A DNA stretch of 64,000 nt from contig LIUM01000040.1 in NCBI GenBank assembly GCA_001462345.1, forward strand, positions 62,001-126,000, given 5' to 3'. The position numbers and the translations under genes were made by a program. This document shows positions 1 through 7,806 of this stretch, piece by piece (within the stretch, counting starts at the first letter, position 1; each line of letters begins with the position of its first letter). Below the pieces are notes generated by a model. That model did no database searches. It saw nothing but the letters and a program-made list of their open reading frames with translations, and was not told the origin of the DNA. The stretch is from Fibrobacteria bacterium AD312. GTDB lineage: Bacteria > Fibrobacterota > Fibrobacteria > Fibrobacterales > Fibrobacteraceae.

Positions 1-2298
1 GCGTAAATTTTCTAATTGATTATCGACAAGATCATTCATTTCAATTGGAGTGACAAAGAAATGGAAATAGCCTTCTTGTTCATCCCAAAGAGCCTCATGA
101 AATTCTTCGGCAGCCAGTTCTGATTTGGCGTTCCAGTCGGTGGCATGAGCTTCATCACCGAGGATCTGAGCAATGCGAGCGGCGGCACGTAGACCAGCAA
201 TCCAAAGAGAACCGCAATAAACAGAAATACCATGAGAAGATAAATTATCAAAGGTGTCGTCTGTACCATGTGTTAGTGGGAAGCTTTGACCTTCTTCGAC
301 CATCGCTTCTAAATATTCCATACAAGCATAAACAGCATCACGACAATCATTTAATACAAAACGATCTCCAGTTGTATTGTAGTGGCGTAGAACCATTAAT
401 ACAAATTTAGGAGCGAGGTCTTTCCATTCCTTCACATTATGCCAGTCATAAGCATCGGGCTTGGCGTCAAAAGGACTTCCAAGATCGTGAATGACTGCGC
501 CTCGAACAGCACGTGGCCCTTCTAGTTTAGGGTCTGGTAAGTCAGCGTAAGGGTGGTTTACATATTCATGATGACGTCTTCTTGTGTTGTCCACTGCTAA
601 AATGGCAGATGCAAAATGACGCATAACAGCACCATCTAAGCGAGGCAAAAAGGCAAGAAGAGAAAAACTACCGTAGAAATAGACATCGAGAGAATTGAAG
701 AAAGGATAATCGGCGCATTCACGCACAAGAAAACGATCTTCACGATCCCATACAGTGGCTTCTGCTAAGAAGCTTAGACTATTTAAGGTGAGACTCTTTA
801 AATCACTTTGTTTTGCTTTGGATTTTGGATAAATCTTATCTAAAACATCCGTAGAAATTAAGTTGCTAAATGATTTATCTAATTCGGAAGAAATTCTTGC
901 ATCTGCACTTAAGGCTTCTTTAAGAATCTCTTGTACTCGCCCAAAAGCTTCTGGATAAAAGACAGTGTATTTCTTTTGAGATTCTAAACCATTTAAGCGA
1001 ATAAATGGAAAATCTAAAACAGAATTAAACTGAAATGAAACGGATTGTTTTGGTTTTAAAACGGCGGTGACTACCACGGCACAAGCAATGGTTTCACGAC
1101 CACTATAAACGTTTTTTACAAATGTTTTAGAAACACGACCGCTTTGAAGAGCACCCTCTAAAATTTTTGGTGCATCATCTTGATAAAATACAGGTTTAGT
1201 ACTGATATTTAATTCGTCTTTTGGATCCCAAGAAACGCTAATTCCCATACAGCCATCAAAATCGCTTTCAGAAAGACGGTTTTGATTATAGAATTCAACG
1301 CCTCTGACTTGGCGACCATCTTGTGCATAAAAATCAAATTGTACTCCCTTAGGATTTCTGGCGGCAGGAGTGAGCACAAACGAAGAATCTTGAACACCTT
1401 GACGATCTTTTTGAACTAGGTAACCGCAAAGACAATCTTGTATTTGAACAATGGTGATTTCGCGAGTTTGTGCTGTTGGATTTTGAATGGTAAAAGTAGT
1501 TCCTGAAACAGGTAAACTCGAGAGCCTTTCTTCGTTTGGCAAAACATAACTGAATTGAGAACGATGAATAGAAAGGCCTTGATTCTTATATTCTGTATGG
1601 CTTACAGGGTAGAGAGCAGAATAGCTCATCTTTGAAGGATCATAACCTTCCATACCAAGGAATGATTCCTCGTTTCCCCAAGCGGCAGTGAGAGCACCAG
1701 ATTTTGAAACCTCTTCACCAACAACGCCATCATAAAAATCAATTAAAACAGAACGATTAAAGGCTGGAGACGTAGTGTCTCCTTTTTTGATCAAGGCATT
1801 TGTTCTATCGCTCCATTCGATTTGAAAACGAGAAAAGGCCGCTTCATTTGAACTAAAGAATTTCTTGTCTTTAAGAATTCGGTTTAATTTTGCGGTCGCT
1901 TCTTCTAAATTATTTTCTGTAAAAAGAGGAGATCCTTTGGCGTCTGTTAGAGTGTAAAAAGCATTACGGCGTTGAAAAGAGGTAAAATTGTAAATCTCTA
2001 AGGATGCATTTGCTTTGCCAACAACAGACTCTCTAAAAAAGAAATTGTTTAGTCGAAGATCTTCTGGATGATTAGCTCGAACTTGAACTCCAGGAACGAC
2101 GTTCATCACAGGAGTTGTACCTGCTGGAGTTACGGTGAAGGTGCTTCCGATGCCACCAACAGCAATGCCTGTTGAGGATGGTGTTGTAGAAAGTGGGGTA
2201 TACCAAGGCTGTATAAATTCAACAGCAAGGCCTGGTGTCATTAGGTCTTTTACTGAGCCATTCATTTTTGCATTTTTAAGATAGTCGGCAAATTTCAT
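1..2298 (-). CDS. GH116 family glucosylceramidase/beta-glucosidase, C-terminus cut by window edge
   Basis: The reading frame opens with ATG at 2298 and stays open for 766 codons to the window's left end, so the C-terminus is missing. Recognisable GH116 (GBA2-type) landmarks occur late in the visible part: the block SLDVYFYGSFSLLAFLP, then GAVIHDLGSP, then GTDDTFDNLSSHG followed by SVYCGSLWIAGLRAA. In family members the last block carries the acid/base aspartate of a retaining beta-glucosidase acting on glucosylceramides or other beta-glucosides. The first part (about residues 1-350) fits the N-terminal beta-sandwich domain. No signal peptide is evident; the N-terminus begins MKFADYLKNAKMNGSVKD, suggesting a cytoplasmic enzyme. 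The nucleophile glutamate could not be placed with certainty; an Asp (ECADYPFFNS) lies near where I expect it. The gene is monocistronic as far as visible and has a weak AGG ribosome site. Confidence 0.8.
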   Translation of the reverse strand, partial: MKFADYLKNAKMNGSVKDLMTPGLAVEFIQPWYTPLSTTPSSTGIAVGGIGSTFTVTPAGTTPVMNVVPGVQVRANHPEDLRLNNFFFRESVVGKANASLEIYNFTSFQRRNAFYTLTDAKGSPLFTENNLEEATAKLNRILKDKKFFSSNEAAFSRFQIEWSDRTNALIKKGDTTSPAFNRSVLIDFYDGVVGEEVSKSGALTAAWGNEESFLGMEGYDPSKMSYSALYPVSHTEYKNQGLSIHRSQFSYVLPNEERLSSLPVSGTTFTIQNPTAQTREITIVQIQDCLCGYLVQKDRQGVQDSSFVLTPAARNPKGVQFDFYAQDGRQVRGVEFYNQNRLSESDFDGCMGISVSWDPKDELNISTKPVFYQDDAPKILEGALQSGRVSKTFVKNVYSGRETIACAVVVTAVLKPKQSVSFQFNSVLDFPFIRLNGLESQKKYTVFYPEAFGRVQEILKEALSADARISSELDKSFSNLISTDVLDKIYPKSKAKQSDLKSLTLNSLSFLAEATVWDREDRFLVRECADYPFFNSLDVYFYGSFSLLAFLPRLDGAVMRHFASAILAVDNTRRRHHEYVNHPYADLPDPKLEGPRAVRGAVIHDLGSPFDAKPDAYDWHNVKEWKDLAPKFVLMVLRHYNTTGDRFVLNDCRDAVYACMEYLEAMVEEGQSFPLTHGTDDTFDNLSSHGISVYCGSLWIAGLRAAARIAQILGDEAHATDWNAKSELAAEEFHEALWDEQEGYFHFFVTPIEMNDLVDNQLENLR

Positions 2299-2345
2299 TT
2301 TTTACCTATGAGAAATAAAATTAATACTGTAAAGGTAAAGTTAAT

Positions 2346-2380
2346 TTAAAAAAACAAGGAGCTTCTAATAAGAAGCTCCA
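2346..2380 (-). terminator. Rho-independent terminator of the RRM gene
   Basis: A perfect 9-bp stem (GGAGCTTCT at 2358-2366 pairing with AGAAGCTCC at 2371-2379) with a 4-nt AATA loop is followed, reading the minus strand, by a run of T (A's at 2348-2354). It lies just downstream of the RRM gene stop at 2404. Confidence 0.85.
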
Positions 2381-2403
2381 ATGCGTTATAATACTAAATG
2401 ATC

Positions 2404-2733
2404 TTAATAAGAACGGCGTGGTCTCCGATTGTCTCCACCGCCGAAGCTTCTATTGCCACCACCGCCGCCAAAACGGGGAGGACGTGCTTCTCTTGGTTGT
2501 GATTCATTGACGCGGATCGCCCGGCCATTGATTTCTTGACCGTTTGTTTGTTCAATGGCGTTCATTGCTGCACCGTCATCGTCCATGTCTACAAAGCCGA
2601 AGCCCTTGCTGCGACCAGTGTCGCGGTCCATGATAATCTTTGCGCTCTTTACTTCGCCGAATCCCTGAAAGAGATTGGCCAAGTCGCTATCGCCGAACGT
2701 AAAGGGGAGGTTACCTACATAAATGGTTTTCAT
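2404..2733 (-). CDS. RRM-domain RNA-binding protein with Gly/Arg-rich tail
   Basis: This 109-residue protein is a single RNA-recognition motif of the bacterial/cyanobacterial Rbp type. RNP2 is IYVGNLPF at residues 4-11 and RNP1 is KGFGFVDM at about 43-50, both with the aromatic residues that stack on RNA bases. After residue 80 the chain becomes a basic, glycine-rich tail (RPPRFGGGGGNRSFGGG...RRPRRSY), as in cold-inducible glycine-rich RNA-binding proteins. It is cytoplasmic and probably acts as an RNA chaperone; the RNA targets cannot be inferred. It is a single-gene unit with its own terminator. The upstream region is very AT-rich and no convincing promoter was chosen. Confidence 0.93.
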   Translation of the reverse strand: MKTIYVGNLPFTFGDSDLANLFQGFGEVKSAKIIMDRDTGRSKGFGFVDMDDDGAAMNAIEQTNGQEINGRAIRVNESQPREARPPRFGGGGGNRSFGGGDNRRPRRSY

Positions 2734-2891
2734 ATTAATCCATGCTTGTTTGTTTAAGCTGTGTACAATTGTAGAATAAAAAATGGAAAACAGTGAAAGT
2801 TTTTGAAAAAAAGTGCTTCTTTTTGAAAAAAGCTGTTTTTTTTACGTTTTTTGAGGGGATAGACTATTTGTGCAAGAGAGTCTTTATTTTT

Positions 2892-2918
2892 TTTACACCC
2901 ACCACTAAATGATATAAT
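2892..2918 (+). promoter_or_regulatory. Candidate sigma70 promoter for the metallopeptidase/small-protein array
   Basis: A perfect TATAAT (2913-2918) is preceded by TTTACA (2892-2897) with a short 15-nt spacer. It lies about 100 bp before the first open frame of the array and is the best promoter-like site before 9 kb on the plus strand. The spacing is sub-optimal, so this remains a prediction. Confidence 0.45.
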
Positions 2919-3013
2919 TAGCTTATTGGCGTATTACGTGTGTTAATAAGTAAAAACTTTTGCAAAGTCATGAGTAATAATGTTATTATTTACTTAAATC
3001 AAAAAATTTTCAT

Positions 3014-4591
3014 TTGGGGAGAATCCTTATTTCATCAAGTTCTTCTAGTACTCTTTGTGAAAAACATCCATTTGTTAGCGTTCCACAAAATACGCAATCT
3101 ACCTGTTTTAATGCAAATGGTACATGTTATAAGTGTAAAAGTGAACGTGGCTCTGCCTGTGGAGAAGAATGGCTCTGGAAGGGAAATTTTAATCCAAGTA
3201 ATGTGGGTTATTGGTACACCGAAGTGGATTGCGAAACTGGAAGTGAAAAGACGACAGAAGAGGAAACTATTGGTCTTTGCCCATCACACCCACTCACAAA
3301 AGTCCCCTCTGATCCCCAGAATGCGTGCTTTGCATTAGGAGGCAAATGCTACAAATGTAAAAGTGAACGTGGCTCTGCCTGTGGAGAAGAATGGCTCTGG
3401 AAGGGAAATTTTAATCCAAGTAATGTGGGTTATTGGTACACAGAAGTGGATTGCGAAACTGGAAGTGAAAAGACGACAGAAGAGGAAACTATTGGTCTTT
3501 GCCCATCACATCCACTCACAAAAGTCCCCTCTGATCCCCAGAATGCGTGCTTTGCATTAGGTGGCAAATGCTACAAATGTAATAGTGAACGCAGCTCTGC
3601 CTGTGGAGAAGAATGGCTCTGGAAGGGAAATTTTAATCCAAGTAATGTGGGTTATTGGTACACCGAAGTCGATTGTTATAATCCTTTTGAAGATAATCAT
3701 GATGGACAATGCCCAGATGGTTCCATACTGCAAAAAAGAGTGGCAAATTCAGATAATGGCTCAAAAGAAGGCTATGTTGATTACACTATGGAATTATTGA
3801 ACACTCAAAAATACTATGATGTACTTGGGCGTAATGCGAATCGTAATTTAAAGCAGAAACGAGCGTTGTATAGGAAAACACCTAATTTGAAGAATGAACA
3901 GTTTAGAATTGATGGTAGTGAAGAACTTTCTATTTCTGGTAAAATTAAAGGGAATAGCCGTGATTTGTGCTATAAAAATTCCAGTGGAAAATGGGTGTGC
4001 AACGAAAATAGCCTGCTTTTGAAATCCAGAGCCAATCGTGTGGATCAGTGCAATATGATTGTGGGTGTAGATTATGGTTATGTGGAAAAAGAAAATGTTT
4101 TGGTTGGCGGGGTTACTTGTGCTTGGCCAGAAGTCTATCTAGATCCCTTCATAAGTGGATATACAACGCCAAAAGATGATAAAATTTCATGCTGTTCAAA
4201 TGGATTGATCAAAAATTTAATAACATACAAATACACAACAATATCGACGGTGTCTGGAAACATAGAATTTGTCATTCCTGTTGGTTATAAATTTTCTAAC
4301 GGTGTTGTAGCCACAGAAGAACTTGTTAATGCATTTCGAAAGCATGAAGATGGGCATGTAGTATATAATAATTGTGTTCGTCTTGATGACAGCGAGGTTG
4401 TTATTGAAATAGAATATTGTGGAGAATTGAATAAATCAATAGCCGATTCTATTGGTTTAGCATTGCGTGATTCATTGATCGAGAAGAGATTGAATGAAGG
4501 GCAACATAAATTAGATTTGATGCGAGAATTATTTCATGATAAATATGGTTTAGGAGGCTATAGTGAAAGTTATACATGTCCTAAATTGTAG
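3014..4591 (+). CDS. Cys-rich repeat protein with C-terminal HExxH metallopeptidase-like domain (toxin-like), N-terminus doubtful
   Basis: The frame encodes 525 residues. Residues about 14-220 hold Cys-rich repeats of 74 residues (CYKCKSERGSACGEEW...GYWYTEVDC). Residues about 220-525 form a second region with KHEDGHVVYNNC near 445, an HExxH zinc-protease signature. It is followed by a helical stretch ending LFHDKYGLGGYSESYTCPKL, an arrangement recalling DUF922-type predicted secreted Zn proteases. The only start in frame is TTG at 3014, without a ribosome site. The first residues are a serine run (SSSSSS) like the linker after a lipobox, but no signal peptide is present and a stop lies at 2978-2980. 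The original N-terminus has therefore probably been lost or frameshifted. The last 29 bp overlap the next gene. Toxin function is inference from architecture and repeated cassette layout. Confidence 0.6.
   Translation: MGRILISSSSSSTLCEKHPFVSVPQNTQSTCFNANGTCYKCKSERGSACGEEWLWKGNFNPSNVGYWYTEVDCETGSEKTTEEETIGLCPSHPLTKVPSDPQNACFALGGKCYKCKSERGSACGEEWLWKGNFNPSNVGYWYTEVDCETGSEKTTEEETIGLCPSHPLTKVPSDPQNACFALGGKCYKCNSERSSACGEEWLWKGNFNPSNVGYWYTEVDCYNPFEDNHDGQCPDGSILQKRVANSDNGSKEGYVDYTMELLNTQKYYDVLGRNANRNLKQKRALYRKTPNLKNEQFRIDGSEELSISGKIKGNSRDLCYKNSSGKWVCNENSLLLKSRANRVDQCNMIVGVDYGYVEKENVLVGGVTCAWPEVYLDPFISGYTTPKDDKISCCSNGLIKNLITYKYTTISTVSGNIEFVIPVGYKFSNGVVATEELVNAFRKHEDGHVVYNNCVRLDDSEVVIEIEYCGELNKSIADSIGLALRDSLIEKRLNEGQHKLDLMRELFHDKYGLGGYSESYTCPKL
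3125..3676 (+). repeat. Tandem 222-bp in-frame repeats, two full copies and a partial third
   Basis: Units begin at 3125, 3347 and 3569 with an exact 222-bp period (74 codons), seen for example in GTGAACG at 3141, 3363 and 3585. The first two copies are almost identical at the DNA level; the third differs by a few substitutions and ends after its first half at about 3676. A diverged half-unit (CEKHPFVSVPQ...) precedes the first copy at about 3059. Each unit contributes six cysteines. Because the period is a multiple of three the copy number can change without breaking the frame. Confidence 0.95.
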
Positions 4592-5141
4592 AATTGTAGT
4601 ATTTCTTTCCCTTTTTGTCTCTTCATTATCTTATTCGCAAAATTTAGATGATGTAGAAAAATACAAAATTGTTGCTGAATATTGTGCTTATCCAATAACA
4701 GATAGACATGGGGTGTGGGGAGTGTCCGTATACAACCAGGTGATTCCAATTCAATTTTCTGTTCGAACAATAACAGGATTGTATTCAGCCATGGTATCTC
4801 TGATTTTAAATGGACCTATGAAAGATAACCCACAACTGATATATGGAAATATAGCCTCTGTCAAAGGAACCCCTTGGGGAATAGAACTCAATGAATCACA
4901 AGGAACCTATACGTACGACATTTATGAAAAAGATTTAGAAACGAATGATTCTTTGCATTTACCGGAGTTATTCGGCAAAATATATCCTCTTCATTGGGAA
5001 ATAGAAATGGGTGTGGGCATTCACAAGCAAAAAATGAGTGGTGATCATCATGTGTACATTTCCGGTTTTTGCACAGAAGAACAATTAAAGTCCATTCAAG
5101 AACGAAAGAAGAAACGGAAAGATGTTTCTACATGGCCATGA
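4563..5141 (+). CDS. Small secreted paralogue A, putative partner/immunity protein of the HExxH protein
   Basis: The gene starts with GTG at 4563, preceded by AGGAGG inside the metallopeptidase gene, and overlaps its 3' end by 29 bp, so the two are probably translationally coupled. The product (192 residues) has a signal peptide (MKVIHVLNC...VFLSLFVSSLSYSQ) and a mature part of about 167 residues. Two cysteines are conserved across the family: one in VAEYCAYP near the mature N-terminus and one in YISGFCTEEQL near the C-terminus. The family hallmark is a block LFGK...LHWE...KQKM.GD..VYISGFC followed by a charged tail (IQERKKKRKD). It resembles paralogue C (6525-7103) most. I do not recognise a known domain. 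Periplasmic protection against the neighbouring protease is an inference. Confidence 0.75.
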   Translation: MKVIHVLNCRIVVFLSLFVSSLSYSQNLDDVEKYKIVAEYCAYPITDRHGVWGVSVYNQVIPIQFSVRTITGLYSAMVSLILNGPMKDNPQLIYGNIASVKGTPWGIELNESQGTYTYDIYEKDLETNDSLHLPELFGKIYPLHWEIEMGVGIHKQKMSGDHHVYISGFCTEEQLKSIQERKKKRKDVSTWP

Positions 5142-5229
5142 ATTTGATCATAAAATAAGAGATCTTTTCCATGAAAAATATGGACTATTTGATGGAGCTG
5201 ATAGTTATGTGTGTCCAAGTAATCTCTAA
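5137..5229 (+). pseudogene. Vestigial 3' end of an HExxH metallopeptidase gene (cassette 2)
   Basis: Thirty codons plus stop (HEFDHKIRDLFHEKYGLF... to SYVCPSNL) match the last residues of the complete gene (KLDLMRELFHDKYGLGGY...SYTCPKL) in order and spacing. Nothing upstream continues the homology, because the preceding bases encode paralogue A in another frame. The fragment ends inside the next small gene, overlapping it by 23 bp. Confidence 0.75.
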
Positions 5230-5773
5230 AGTATTTGTTTTTTTATTGCTTTTTGTTGGAATCTCTTTTGCACAAAGAGATTCTATTATGGCCGATTTCT
5301 GTGTCTATCCAGATACATCGAAATTAACAGATACATCGAAATTTGTTAAAGTGAAACATATTTTACGACTTTCTCCCTATAGAGATCGTATTCCATTAAA
5401 TATTACTTTAGATTTTGGAAGTCATAGTTTTTCGAAGGGTTTATCTGCATCTCTTTTAGGATCGATAAAAGTTTTTCACTTCCCTTTGGTATTATTTGGT
5501 GGAGGTGGAGGAGATTGGTTTCGGAGAAAGGAATCTATATCGGTTTATGATTATCTGGATTTTTATTGTGACATAAAGGATTCGTTGCCTGCAATAAGTA
5601 TGTTTGACAAAACATACTCTCTGCATTGGGAACTTGATTTTAAAATGAATCTGCAAAAACAAAAAATCATCGGTGATAACATTATTTACATCTCTGGTTT
5701 CTGTACGGACGAGCAATTAAAGCTTATTCAAGAACGAAAGAAGAAACGGAAAGATGTTGCTATTTGGCCGTAA
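5207..5773 (+). CDS. Small secreted paralogue B
   Basis: The longest frame begins at 5171, but ATG at 5207 gives a clean signal peptide (MCVQVISKVFVFLLLFVGISFAQ) and aligns with the start position of the other family members relative to the metallopeptidase stop. The mature protein has the family Cys in MADFCVYP and in YISGFCTDEQL, the LHWE and LQKQK signatures and the tail IQERKKKRKDVAIWP. A glycine-rich segment (FGGGGGDW) sits mid-protein. It is closest to paralogue F at 8489: the first 100 or so bases, including the signal peptide, are nearly identical, which points to recent duplication. Function unknown; same inferred role as the other paralogues. Confidence 0.75.
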   Translation: MCVQVISKVFVFLLLFVGISFAQRDSIMADFCVYPDTSKLTDTSKFVKVKHILRLSPYRDRIPLNITLDFGSHSFSKGLSASLLGSIKVFHFPLVLFGGGGGDWFRRKESISVYDYLDFYCDIKDSLPAISMFDKTYSLHWELDFKMNLQKQKIIGDNIIYISGFCTDEQLKLIQERKKKRKDVAIWP

Positions 5774-5842
5774 ATCTGAATACAAAGGAATTCTGATGTT
5801 CTTGGGCGTAATGCGAATCGTCATTCAAAACAGAAACGGGCA

Positions 5843-6553
5843 TTGTATACAAAAGTGCCTAATTTGAAGAATGAAAAATTTGGAAATGATGATAAAGAAG
5901 GAGGTTCTATTTCTGGAAATATTAAAGGATTGAGCAGTGATTTGTGCTATAAAAATTCCAGTGGAAAATGGGTGTGCAACGAAAATAGCCTGCTTTTGAA
6001 ATCCAGAGCCAATCGTGTGGATCATTGCAATGTGATTTTGGGTGTTGATTATGGTTATGCGAAAGGTAATGTCTTGGTTGGCGGGGTTACATGTGCTTGG
6101 CCAGATGTAAAATTTGATATAAGAAGTGGATATCAAAGTAAAGAAGATGGATGTTGTGCCAATGGATTAATTAGACATTTGATAACTTATAGGATTTTAA
6201 CTTTAACGACTTTGGGTGACAACAAAATGTTTGTTGTTTCTGTTGGTTACAAATTCTCTAATGATTATGTGGCTACAGCGGAAATAGTAGAGGAATTTAA
6301 AAAACATGAAAAAGGGCATATGGTGTATAACGCTTGTATTAAATTTGATGATAGTGAAGTTCTTGTGATTGAAGAAGTTTGTGGTGATTTAGATGAAAAT
6401 AAAATTAAGGCTAGAGCACTTGAATTAGGATCGGAGGAACTAGAAAAAAGAATGAATGAGGGCCAAAAAAAAATAGATGGAATGAGGAATAAATTTCATG
6501 AGGATAATGGCTTAGGAGGTTATCGTGAAAATTATACGTGTCCAGAATTATAA
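5843..6553 (+). CDS. 5'-truncated second copy of the HExxH metallopeptidase-like gene
   Basis: This frame reproduces the C-terminal region of the 3014-4591 gene without its Cys-rich repeats. Homology actually begins near 5795 (DVLGRNANRHSKQKRALY against DVLGRNANRNLKQKRALY), upstream of the only usable start (TTG at 5843), and a stop at 5777-5779 closes the frame. It keeps the HExxH motif (FKKHEKGHMVYNAC) and the terminal block ending ENYTCPEL. Bases 5937-6024 are identical to 3960-4047. No ribosome site or signal peptide is visible, so it may be untranslated except as a leader for the next gene, or may be a silent donor cassette that recombines with the full gene. The last 29 bp overlap paralogue C. 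Confidence 0.6.
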   Translation: MYTKVPNLKNEKFGNDDKEGGSISGNIKGLSSDLCYKNSSGKWVCNENSLLLKSRANRVDHCNVILGVDYGYAKGNVLVGGVTCAWPDVKFDIRSGYQSKEDGCCANGLIRHLITYRILTLTTLGDNKMFVVSVGYKFSNDYVATAEIVEEFKKHEKGHMVYNACIKFDDSEVLVIEEVCGDLDENKIKARALELGSEELEKRMNEGQKKIDGMRNKFHEDNGLGGYRENYTCPEL

Positions 6554-7103
6554 AGTGACTTTGGTCTTTTTTTTATTTATTGCATCGTTATGTTATTCGC
6601 AAGATATTGATAAAAAAAAGAAACCTGATATTATGGCAGAGTATTGCGTTTATTCCTCAGTTAAGGAAAAGGAAGGATGGAGTTTATCAGTATATAAGCA
6701 AAATATTCCATTCCAACTTTCTATTCGAACTATTTCGGGTGTTTACTCGTCTTATATTTCAGTTATTCTAGATGTGCCATTGAATCAAAAACCACAATTA
6801 GGATATGGGCATATTAATTCTTTAGTGAAAAATCCTTGGGAGCTTAAACCAAATACGTCTCTAGTTACATACACGTACAATATCTATGGCAACGATTTTG
6901 AAACAACTGATTCTTTGCATTTGCTAGATTTATTTGGTAAAACATTTCTACTTCATTGGGAAATAGGGATGGACATCAGTTCTTATAAGCAAAAAATGGT
7001 TGGCGACCATACTGTGTACATTTCTGGTTTTTGTACAGAAGAACAATTAAAAACTATCCAAGAGCGAAAAAAGAATCGAGAAAACGCACCCTCTTTGCCG
7101 TAG
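6525..7103 (+). CDS. Small secreted paralogue C
   Basis: GTG at 6525 follows a strong TTAGGAGGT site placed within the truncated metallopeptidase copy; the overlap is 29 bp, exactly as for paralogue A. The 192-residue product has a signal peptide ending SLCYSQ and mature features MAEYCVY, LLDLFGK, LHWEIGM, YKQKMVGD and YISGFCTEEQL. It is the closest relative of A across the entire length, which suggests the toxin-like and small genes were duplicated together as one cassette. No catalytic motif is visible. Confidence 0.75.
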   Translation: MKIIRVQNYKVTLVFFLFIASLCYSQDIDKKKKPDIMAEYCVYSSVKEKEGWSLSVYKQNIPFQLSIRTISGVYSSYISVILDVPLNQKPQLGYGHINSLVKNPWELKPNTSLVTYTYNIYGNDFETTDSLHLLDLFGKTFLLHWEIGMDISSYKQKMVGDHTVYISGFCTEEQLKTIQERKKNRENAPSLP

Positions 7104-7108
7104 AAGTG

Positions 7109-7153
7109 AGTATAGGAGGATTTAGTGAAACTTACACGTGCCCTCAAAATTAA
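7109..7153 (+). pseudogene. Vestigial 3' end of an HExxH metallopeptidase gene (cassette 4)
   Basis: About 14 codons, SIGGFSETYTCPQN plus stop, match the terminal GGYSESYTCPKL of the complete gene. The fragment overlaps the start of paralogue D by 29 bp, the same overlap as in the intact pairs. Alone it would be too short to call; the repeated context supports it. Confidence 0.6.
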
Positions 7154-7733
7154 ACCAACCTTCATTATCATCCTGCTTGTCGCTGGAATCTGTTTTTCTC
7201 AAACAGACTCTTCCCCTGAGGACAGCGTTGCTGCCAAATTTTGTTTCTATGGGGACACAAGCAGATTGAATACGCAAATCATTGATTCCGCCTGGAAATT
7301 GTCGGTTTACGAGCAAGTCATTCCACTTACCGTTACGATACAAACAGAATACGAACGTTATGTCGCGTCATTTAGTGCCGAACTATTTTCTGAAGAGAAA
7401 TCCAAACTTTCTTTATGGTTTCTCGGTAGCAAAGGTTGTGTCAGTGTTGGCAGCAATGGGAAACACTATAATTGTACAGTGGATATAAACAAAGAATACC
7501 ATATCTATGACTATCTCTCTTTTTCATATAGCTACAAAGATTCTACAAAAACACAAAAACTATTTGGTAAAGTGGTTCCGCTGGAATGGAGTCTAAATTT
7601 TTCAATGGGGGCACAAAAACAGAAAATCGTGGGAGACAATACTGTGTACATCTCTGGTTTTTGTAATGAAGAACAATTGGAACAGGTTAAGGAATTAAAG
7701 AAAAAAAATAAACACATTAAAAAAGATGATTGA
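7125..7733 (+). CDS. Small secreted paralogue D (divergent)
   Basis: GTG at 7125 is preceded by TAGGAGG. The 202-residue product has a signal peptide (IKPTFIIILLVAGICFSQ). The mature part carries the family cysteines in AAKFCFYGD and YISGFCNEEQL, the LFGK..PLEW block and AQKQKIVGD. Two extra cysteines (KGCVSVGSNGKHYNC) are specific to this copy. The C-terminal tail is lysine-rich (ELKKKNKHIKK). It is more divergent than A/C or B/F, as expected if cassettes accumulate specificity differences. Function unknown. Confidence 0.72.
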   Translation: MKLTRALKIKPTFIIILLVAGICFSQTDSSPEDSVAAKFCFYGDTSRLNTQIIDSAWKLSVYEQVIPLTVTIQTEYERYVASFSAELFSEEKSKLSLWFLGSKGCVSVGSNGKHYNCTVDINKEYHIYDYLSFSYSYKDSTKTQKLFGKVVPLEWSLNFSMGAQKQKIVGDNTVYISGFCNEEQLEQVKELKKKNKHIKKDD

Positions 7734-7806
7734 TGAACAAAGTGATTTGTTTCATAGTAATTATGGAGAAGACGGGTATGCCACAAGTTATAATTGTCCT
7801 AACTAA
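7726..7806 (+). pseudogene. Vestigial 3' end of an HExxH metallopeptidase gene (cassette 5)
   Basis: Twenty-six codons plus stop read MIDEQSDLFHSNYGEDGY then ATSYNCPN, matching LFHDKYGLGGY then SESYTCPKL of the complete gene. The fragment ends 29 bp inside paralogue E counted from its ATG at 7778, again the same overlap as in intact pairs. Confidence 0.65.

Noticed and set aside
36..269. Minus-strand open frame of 77 codons with a hydrophobic N-terminus
   Set aside because: It lies in another frame within the continuous GH116 coding sequence, which has clear motif support over the same bases.
2536..2757. Plus-strand frame antisense to the RRM gene
   Set aside because: The opposite strand encodes intact RNP1 and RNP2 motifs with a terminator; the antisense frame has no recognisable feature.
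2940..3338. Overlapping plus-strand open frame at the start of the array
   Set aside because: It is a shadow caused by the 222-bp repeat, whose length keeps alternative frames open; it has no signal peptide, ribosome site or domain. Its first 30 codons were considered as a frameshifted N-terminus of the real gene and are mentioned only as a possibility.
3125..3676. CRISPR-like array
   Set aside because: The repeats are long, contiguous and in frame with no spacers between them.
3363..3800. Two further shadow frames over the tandem repeat
   Set aside because: They repeat the same out-of-frame translation of the repeat units and carry no independent coding evidence.
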